This document shows, one piece after another, positions 56,665 to 64,000 of a DNA stretch of 64,000 nt (position 1 is its first letter; every line of letters starts with the position of its first letter). The position numbers and the translations under genes are program-made. A model generated the notes under the pieces. It searched no databases, was not told the DNA's origin, and was given only the letters and a program-made list of their open reading frames with translations. The DNA comes from Daedaleopsis sinensis (taxonomy: Eukaryota; Basidiomycota; Agaricomycetes; Polyporales; Polyporaceae): positions 3,968,001 through 4,032,000 of the forward strand of contig CM066307.1 of NCBI GenBank assembly GCA_033807695.1, written 5' to 3'.

Positions 56665-58920
56665 ATGCGGTATCCTGCAGGCGGATCAATATACAGGGTA
56701 CCTATAAAGTCAGGTCGTGAGCCGGGTGATACCCCAGCGGCCTCCCATCAGGGTGTATCCCTCGTATGTCCCTCCATTCTACCACCTAGATCTATACTGA
56801 TGATGTCCAATCTGCGTCGACAGCGAATTAGCACATCGCCGATGGCCGAGCGGTCAGGTCTTGGGTCTAGTGCGTCTCTTGGATGTTCGGTCTCCTGTAG
56901 TGGGATTGTAGCCACTAAGTTCGTCATCTCGTTCTCAGATGCTGTGAGGCCTTTACATCACGATGAAAGAAGAAGAGCGAATGTATCCCTTCGCAACACG
57001 CTGCAGCGAATTAGGCTCTCCCGGTAAGCATTGCGGAGACCCGTGTTAATGACTACTCACAAGAAGTACCAGAGTATGGCAGTGGATTCAGAAGCTAGGG
57101 ACGTACGGCCAGAAGATTGTGAGACAGCACCGACCTGGCCCGAAAGAAGAGCGCTTGTCACAGGACGAGTCGAGTCTTGTCATACGTGCCCCGTCTGTTC
57201 CATCAGATGCGAGTTGGAAGGTGAGTGAAATGACTCACGGAGGTGTTTTAGGGTAGCTGATACTGTGTGCGCAGCACCGTCGAGCCAACTCCCCTACCAA
57301 GATTACCGACGAGAACGTGTCACAGGACAATTCGAGTCTTGTCATACATGCCCCGTCTATAGCATCAGAATCAAGTTGGAAGGTGAGCGGACACCGGAAA
57401 GCATGATTCACGATTTTAGGGTAACTGACATTGTATGCGCAGCACCGTCAAGCTCAGGCTGGCATCCCCCCTGAGATTACAGACGAGATCCTGTCACAGG
57501 ACGAGTCGAGTCGAGCCATACATGCCCCGGATGTTCCATCAGATTCAAGTTGGAAGGTGACCGGGAACGATTTACTATGGAAGTGTTTTGGGATCATCTG
57601 ACATTGTGTTTGCAGGAGTGTCGAACTATTCCTCCAGAAATCACCGACCTGATCATCGCGTGTGTTGGACTTTGGGACCACTCTTATGGCGACCGTCGCC
57701 GCACATTACTCGCCTGCGCACTTGTGTGCTCAACCTGGCTGCCAGCTAGCAGGCGACAACTCTTCCGAAGAGTGGAATTTGGCCCAGGAGATGCACTGGA
57801 GCGTTTCTTTCAGATGGACCTCCATTCCCAATTCATGCAACACTACCTACCCTATATATCTGAGGTCTGTTTCCACATATCCATGTTCAGGGGGGTTGAT
57901 AGAAGCGAACAATCCTACATATATCGCCTTGTCGGCAACATCCCAAGTCTAGAGACGCTCATCTTCTACAACCTCGACTGGGGCAACCCGCCATGGCACC
58001 CCAGCACCTTCACGAGATTCTCAGGATTTCCCGTGCTCCACACTCTCCACCTCCATCGATGCACTTTCCCGTCCTTCAATACACTTCGTCACATGCTCTC
58101 AGCTGTGCCTCGGCTAGCGACATTGAGACTATGGGACGTGGATTGGCCGCAGCCAAAGCACCTCAATCTACCGTACAGAGCCGTTCCTCGGCGCCGACCC
58201 GCACTTGCTTCCCTCAGCGTTGACTTGAAACCTGAATGGGAGGCCGAACTTCTTCAATGGCTGTGTACTACATCAACTATCCACTCAATCAAGTGCATCA
58301 AATTTGAAAACATGTTAAATGGGGGGGACGGCCACGACAATTTCTTGCGTATGTCTGCACCATCTGTCAGGGAACTACGCTGCCAGGCTCCAGGTACGAC
58401 TAGACCGTCACATCCGTCCGATTTCGAATGGCTAAATTACAGGAATATGATTCATTGTTTCTGCTTGACAGACATCAGAAATTTTGCCCAACATATACCT
58501 CACATGATCAATCTGGAGAAACTCGGTGTAACAAACATCTCTTACAGCTTGGGGCATAGATTTGGGATGTTGTGCAGGAATCTGGCACACGCTCTGCAAC
58601 ATTTCGCTGGGCAACATTTTCGGGAGATACAGCTGGAGTACATCACTGGTGTCAACCTCAACGGGTGGACCGAGGAGTTGTCCGGCCTAGGTGGAGGGAT
58701 TGCATCAGACGACGAAGACGAGGGGAATCCTGGCGCCGGTTTCAAGTCTCTCGAGCAGATCCTGACACGAGAGAACATGGCAGAGTTGGCGGTCGTGTTC
58801 GACGTGAACTGGCCTACAACAAGAGAAGAGGCAGACCATTTTCAACTCGCGCTGCAAAGCAAGCTTCCCGAGCTATACAAGCATTGCGTTTTTAAGTATA
58901 GCCCTCTGGCCTTTGATTGA
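56665..58920 (+). CDS. F-box/LRR-like protein D, exon-amplified (intact)
   Basis: Exons 56665-56869, 56939-57023, 57073-57220, 57275-57382, 57443-57556, 57616-58920, giving 654 aa. The start ATG is shared with copy C; the frame further upstream, open in C, is closed here by TAG, which supports the downstream start. Residues 1-147 are basic and unstructured. Exons 3-5 carry the repeated segment ending SD(A/S)SWK or SESSWK: exon 4 has 36 codons, exon 5 has 38 and contains GIPPEITDEILSQDESS. The F-box follows in exon 6 (CRTIPPEITDLIIACVG, LLACALVCSTWLPASRR), then ~370 residues of LRR-like sequence with a GGGIASDDEDEG loop. Probable SCF substrate adaptor; the role of the extension is unknown. Confidence 0.78.
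57275..57615 (+). repeat. Tandem exon-intron repeats in F-box gene D
   Basis: Exons 57275-57382 (108 nt) and 57443-57556 (114 nt) with introns of 60 and 59 nt are duplicates of each other and of exon 3. They match the units of gene C one by one, so the exon amplification came before the duplication of units C and D. Confidence 0.8.
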
Positions 58921-61249
58921 TTCATGTATGTCTCCATCTGCATGCATGTTGGACCTGAGACTAATTGTGATAAAATCGCAGTACTCGACTCGGACGCCTC
59001 AATCAGCGGTACATCACCCGTACGTCTCTACCTCCTCCCGGCTGTCATACTGAGATATTTATAGTCTATATCTTGTATCGGCGCTCTAGTCGTGTCGTTC
59101 TGTCGCGACCCCCCGGAGAGCCACAAAACCGATCGAAGTTGGTGGCACTGTGCCAATGCGAGATGAGAGAATCGGACTGAAGCTTCAGAGATTGGTATCG
59201 ACGGTGGAGTCACTACATGTACTTCTTGTCATTCCACAGGTTATGCATGGGCTGTACTTAATGCCTCAGGCCTCAGATCTCAGCTACTACTGCCCTCCAG
59301 TCTCCTCCGAATCCACAATGGCCGGGGACCGTGACCGTTACGCTCGGCTCGTCCGCGTGCGCCTACGGTAGGCGCCGTAAAGTCGCGGGCAGGCTGTGAC
59401 TTCTGCGACTGTTGTTGCCTTCGACGGCCGCCCTCCGCGTCCACCTCTAGACTGTCCTGGCCTGGTATTATGCATCTACCACCTGCTTTCTACACGCCTC
59501 GCTTGTCGTTTGGCCATCTGAACCTCTTCGGCTCACGTTCTTCGGCCTCTCTGCGATTGCGTCACCCGTCTCTCGAGTCGCAGTTGTCTCTCACCGAAGC
59601 TCTGCAAACTACGATGTGAGAACCTAGGACCCTGCTGGTCTCCGACGTGAAAATCGAGCATTCAAACGTCCAGGGAGTCCGGCCCGTGTAGGACGCCGTT
59701 CGGGACAAAGTCGGTCGTACACGTCGACTTTCCAGAGACCGCTGCGTAGTAGAAGGGATGGCGATGGTGCTGGCAGGGCGATGGATTCAGGTGAGCACGC
59801 CCATATCTTCCTGACACCCTGTTTCTTTGCGATTGCCATCGCTTCATGCTCGACTCCCTCAGGCTGTTTTGAGGCTCGGTATTAGAGCCCTTCAAGCTTC
59901 CGACTCGGAAACCTGAAGGGCTCTATTGCGTTGCGGTGTCTCTGCTGCATTGAGGAGGGACAGCGTCGAACCTTGGATGATCTCGATCGCACGCTATCTA
60001 CGCTTTCTCAGACATAGCTTGCTTAGGGCTGCCTAGCGGCGAGACGACTCAGCCCCCTAATAACCGCAAACGCGAACGGTCTCGCCTCGCTTCAAGATGT
60101 TGCTTCAACCGATGCATCCGCATCTGATAGCCACGAGTCTCTGACTGTCCTTGCTTCGTAGAGGACGACACCCACTCTCGTGCGTGGTTTCGCGTCTCCG
60201 TGCTTGCTGCGCTCCACCCCTCTCTGAGACTTCTGGGAGCAGGGACGTTCGGCGGCGCACCTCTGCCCTCGCGGACGTCTGCGGTCACTGCAAACCCTCA
60301 TCGACCGACGAATGGACTGCCGTCAATATGACCATTCATCTGACAGTACCGCATACGGAGCCCCTCGGAGTTCACACATACGCATACACTTATGTATACG
60401 ACTCGACATCTCGCTGCCCGCGCCGTGTTCGCAAGCGTGCACACTCGCTCGCGAAGACAGCGGAACACGTACCTGACTTGGAGCCTCTCATGTATGTCGG
60501 ACGGCGGGTGGCGGTTTGCGCAGACATTCGTAGCGGGTGCGAGCAGGCGCACGCTGCGTGGACTTCCATATGAGAACTTAGCCTACACGAGTGTAGTGCT
60601 CGTTGTCAGGACGGCGCGGACGCCCGCCAGGTGTGTGGACGCTTGTTTTACTGGTAGATTTGAGTTTCAGCTAGCATGTACGATGCTGACTGCCATCCAA
60701 TAGCTCCGCATGGGCGCAGTCCACACACGACGCACGATTACGATCCACGCGAACTCCGCTCAAGAGAAGGAGGCGGGGCCCGCGACTGCCGCTGCTCGTT
60801 CTGAGCCCCCCTACACCTCCATTGTCGGATCGGTCCACTCGTGGGCCTTCCAAACTCTCGCACTCGAGCAACCGATGTGCGTTCAAGACAGGTGAGATAT
60901 CCTCTATCCGTCTGTACAGTAACAGAAATCGGCGGACTTATAAGCTGGAGCATGCGTCGTAGCGCTGTGGAGTCTTGTCGCCCGGAGGCACGTCGTGCAC
61001 GGTTTGAGGTGCCTGCACACTCTCGTCCGCACCATGCTATGTGCATGGGGCGGCCTTCGCAACTCTTGTCATGATGCGTGCGCCGTACGGAACTCGGGAC
61101 GCGATGCAGGGCGCGGGACGTGGGACGTAGGCGTGAGTGGTGTGGAGAGCGCATATGTACATCGTGCTGACTCGCGCTCTCGTTAGGCTACTCTAAGACG
61201 GTTGCGGACGTGTCCGTGCGCAAGCTATACGTACATCCGAACGGCTCGA

Positions 61250-62540
61250 CTGTGGAACTGCTTGTAGACCTCTGCCTACAGTGGACGCGTCCTGTCGCAC
61301 TTCCCCTATGGTGCACTCCGATGCGTGATGCGCAACCTCTGCTATATCTGACACTAGTCAGTGTCCTGGCCCAGACTCGACAGGTGACGGCACAGAGCTC
61401 GAGGCTGCGATGCCGGCAGCCTGACTGACACTACTACTTCCCTGTTTGGGATGGCGGATGACGGAGAGAGAAGGAGCGGATAGGGAAGTGCCGGAGCCGG
61501 CTGTGCTCGAGGACATCGCTGAAGCACTGTAGTGCAGGCGCGACGCCCTTGGGACCCACTTCGCGCGGTTTGTCGTCGTCGACCTGGATGATCGCGCGTC
61601 GGCCTGTCAGAGATAAAGGTCAGTGTTCTTGGTGCCTAATCCGGACGTTCGCGCTCAAATCTCATTGTTAGCGGACATCGGCCTCGCCGCATGACAAGTA
61701 GCCCGCTGTTGCCGCAGAGGCCCACGAACGTCATGTGCGCACGCTGTCCTTCAATCTCGAAACCGGCTTCGTTCAGCTCTGTTCTCGCAATGGTCACATC
61801 CTCTTGTAACGGCCTGGGTACTTGCTCGTGCAGCAATCTGCGAGCTATAGGCACCATGCGTACTCCGTCTCGAAGCTAGGGATTCGACGCGACTTGTGGT
61901 GGACAGAGCACATTGACATGCCGACTCGAAATCTCTCTAGTCCAAGTACTCTTCAACTCAAACGGTCGCGGGAGTGCTAGTGCGCACTTTGTAAGTAGAT
62001 CTGATACCCAATTGCAATCCCTATCTGATGCACGGCCCGCGAAGGAGGACACGGCTATACCACCGTATGCCTGAGCCGCTCAGTGGCGGGCATAGACTCG
62101 GAACATGGAGCACAGAGCACGGGGCCGGAAGTACCGCGTGCTGTGTATGTGCACAAGAGAAACAGGTGGGAGTGCACACGACGAGGACATCGAGGCGACG
62201 TTTACTGCTCGTGTGCACGTTTAGCAGGGCAAGCCCATCCGTCCTCTACCTCCCCGATGCTCGACGTGCAACGTTCAGAGCCGCGAATCACGATTGATGA
62301 CTCGACTTTCGATGCACAGTGGCGCATATGCTGGAGCCCAGAAACTGTCGATTGGAAATAGGAAGAGGGGAGTGGACCGCGAAGTGTCACTACTCGGTCT
62401 AACCGCTAATCCCTCCTGCATCTTTGTTCTCAGATGGGACCTCCTGAGTAGACCTCACTCATCCATGTTCTTGCGCCGCGCAGAAGATCATGGTGGACGT
62501 GCCGGCATGCATCCCGAGGTTATGGAGGGGCTTTCGGTCC
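61250..62540. other. Unit D-specific stretch, no gene supported
   Basis: About 1.3 kb without clear counterpart in units A-C. A minus-strand frame 61636-61857 (ending RFERERPD) and plus frames around 62028-62297 show no recognised motif. Could be the local single-copy sequence into which repeats were inserted, or a block lost elsewhere. Confidence 0.35.
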
Positions 62541-63020
62541 ACGAAGCGCGCCGAAGTTGACGGAAGACACGCACCTCATCGCGCTGCTTGCGCTTGTCGC
62601 ACCCATGCCAAGGACCGACCAGCCATCGCTACGGCTTCCTCGAGGTCCGGGCTCACGCCGTCGGGGATGTCGAATACGTAGTCCCTCGGGACGTCGACGA
62701 CCTGCGCGAAAGAGCCCGATGAGGAGCTGAGGGTGATCATGATGAAGCTTGCTGGCTGGGACAACATGTGGGAACAGTCCTGAGATGTAGCGCTTCTCGG
62801 CGGCGCAAGCATGGACGAGAGGCTGATGCACACCGGCGGCGAGGACGCGGATCAGGACAAGACCGGAGGCGGGCTCTGCCCGGGAGTAGGAGGAGTGGGG
62901 AATCGAGATGTATTCGGGGTCGAAGTCCCCGGTGGATACTTGCGCGACGTGTAGGTCGACATTTTTGATGGAGGTGTGTCTGATTGAGAATGTGAGCCCG
63001 AGAGTCTCGATCAAGCAGGA
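62540..63020 (-). pseudogene. Broken MDR oxidoreductase, unit D (longest N terminus)
   Basis: Minus strand from about 62993: SIKNVDLHVAQVSTGDFDPE, then ASGLVLIRVLAAGVHQPLV and YISGLFPHV. This resembles the start of MDR proteins of the prostaglandin-reductase-like group, where a (V)RVLAxSVDPxMR segment is expected. After a frame change it continues with GSFAQVVDVPRDYVFDIPDG and then VSPDLEEAV, with the segment before the Rossmann motif deleted. The NAD-binding motif itself is reduced to LGMGATSAS. Not functional as read. Confidence 0.6.
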
Positions 63021-63839
63021 CGAGCAGCGGTGCCAGGTTGATAGAACGATGCTTACGGTTGTCCGCGTTGTTTACTGTGGGGGCAGGGTGCGCACCAGAT
63101 AGCGAGCTCAGGATGTTGAAGCACATTCGCCTCCCTGGAGTAAATTGGACGAGATGATGGCGGTGCGTAGTTGTCCCAAACAACAAATGATAACCACGCA
63201 TTATGCCACGTGGCGACACGGGCGCCTCGACCTTTCTGACTGGGTCTCATACGAGTACTGCCAGCACTGAGCACCTGCTTTCACACTCACTCGGCTTGTA
63301 CTCTGGCTTTCTGCACTCCGTCGTCCCACACTCCTCGGGCTCTCTGCGGCTGCGTCCTGTCTTCTTGAGTCGCCTCCAGTCTTGCTGTTCTCCGACGCTC
63401 AAGACGACTTTTCAACTGTTCAGGGAGCCACTCAGACGTGTCTGTTCCTCCATAGCAGTAAGTACTTTAGCTCGTGTCGGACGCTTGGGGGGCTAAAGTC
63501 GCACACCCCGACCTGCTCTCAATGCCCTGCGATGAAAACGACCTCCGATCTCTAGGTCGACTCGATCTCATTGATGCTGTGTGGGACCGACGGGAACGCT
63601 GCTCAGTAAGAGGGATGGCGATGATGCTGGCAGGGCGAGGACCATGGCAGGTAAGCACGTCCCTCTCTGCCCGACCCTCCCCCTCGCGATCAGTGCCATC
63701 GCTCCATGCCTGGCTCCTTCGCTTGACGCTCGGGGCCCTGCGGGAACCAGGCTGCGTCTACCAACGCAGCACGTTCATCTCTGTTGTACTGGTCTTCGAG
63801 CTCGGATGGCTTAGGACTTCGCAATATCATATCTCGCTT

Positions 63840-64000
63840 CAGCCCATGTATTTGCGTCTGACAAACCCAAGTCGCTGACTAGTCCCGTCTTGCAATATAT
63901 AATACCCGGACCAGGTCTCGATATGGCAGAATCGTGGTGATTAGGGCACAGGTGAGTTCTGTTCACGCATCCCTTCGCTCTTTACCTCCTCCCCGCGCCC
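63840..64000 (+). repeat. Start of a further sub-unit at the window edge
   Basis: The sequence tcgctgactagtcccgtcttgcaatatata and gggcacaggtgagtt repeat the starts of A1 (29221), A2 (33174), B (42346) and C (51779). The array therefore continues past 64000. Confidence 0.65.

Larger units (their letters stand above)
56418..64000 (+). repeat. F-box segmental-duplication unit D (runs off the window)
   Basis: Fourth unit, with the same order as unit C: promoter, exon-amplified F-box gene, tail (59030), SLRLR block (59345-59800), block 59800-60300, block 60300-61250, a region of its own (61250-62540), antisense MDR relic (62540-63020) and the next sub-unit start (63870). The last 130 bp repeat the start of sub-unit A1, so the array continues to the right. 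Confidence 0.75.

Noticed and set aside
23541..64000. Transposon (retroelement, DDE or Helitron) as the source of the array
   Set aside because: No reverse transcriptase, integrase, transposase or Rep/helicase motif, no terminal repeats and no poly-A tail were seen by eye. A library search could still change this.

Overview
The window looks like nuclear DNA of a basidiomycete fungus, most likely an Agaricomycete and possibly Polyporales. Genes carry several short introns (about 50-70 nt) with GTRNGT-type donors, CTNAY branch sites and CAG/TAG acceptors. The families fit: F-box/LRR proteins starting IPPE(V/I)TD, a Pro/Ser-tailed TVP38 pair, a BTB protein, a MYND protein, and small secreted proteins that begin with a signal peptide and an RR processing site. 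No bacterial, viral or organellar hallmark was seen. All exon models were read by eye from splice motifs and from comparison of paralogues; there is no transcript evidence.

Region 1 (1-8.7 kb): two near-identical small secreted protein genes lie tail to tail (2317-2852 + and 3766-4301 -). They are flanked by three direct and three inverted copies of a ~400 bp non-coding repeat, so about 900-6340 forms a large imperfect palindrome. A third, two-module relative sits at 7203-8116 (-).

Region 2 (8.7-23.5 kb): mostly single-copy housekeeping-type genes. These are mitochondrial ribosomal protein bL31m (-), tRNA-Glu(CTC) (-), a BTB/POZ protein (+), a 17-bp minisatellite, two tandem TVP38/TMEM64-type membrane proteins (both -), and a MYND zinc-finger protein (+). 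A possible cerato-platanin relic lies at ~22.2 kb.

Region 3 (23.5-64 kb): a hierarchical segmental-duplication array. Four units (A ~23.54-36.99, B ~37.0-45.17, C ~45.17-56.42, D ~56.42 to the window edge) each start with an F-box gene. Copies A and D are open, B has a 1-nt frameshift and C a nonsense codon. Each F-box gene is followed by 7-12 kb of nested, decayed repeats that contain a broken antisense MDR (zinc-type alcohol dehydrogenase/quinone oxidoreductase) gene and pieces of one or two unidentified multi-exon genes. In units C and D the F-box gene has gained a long 5' part in which a 36-38 codon exon, ending in SD(S/A)SWK and containing a copy of the F-box start (PPEITDEIL), is tandemly duplicated together with its intron. 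This exon-amplified F-box family is the most unusual feature of the window.
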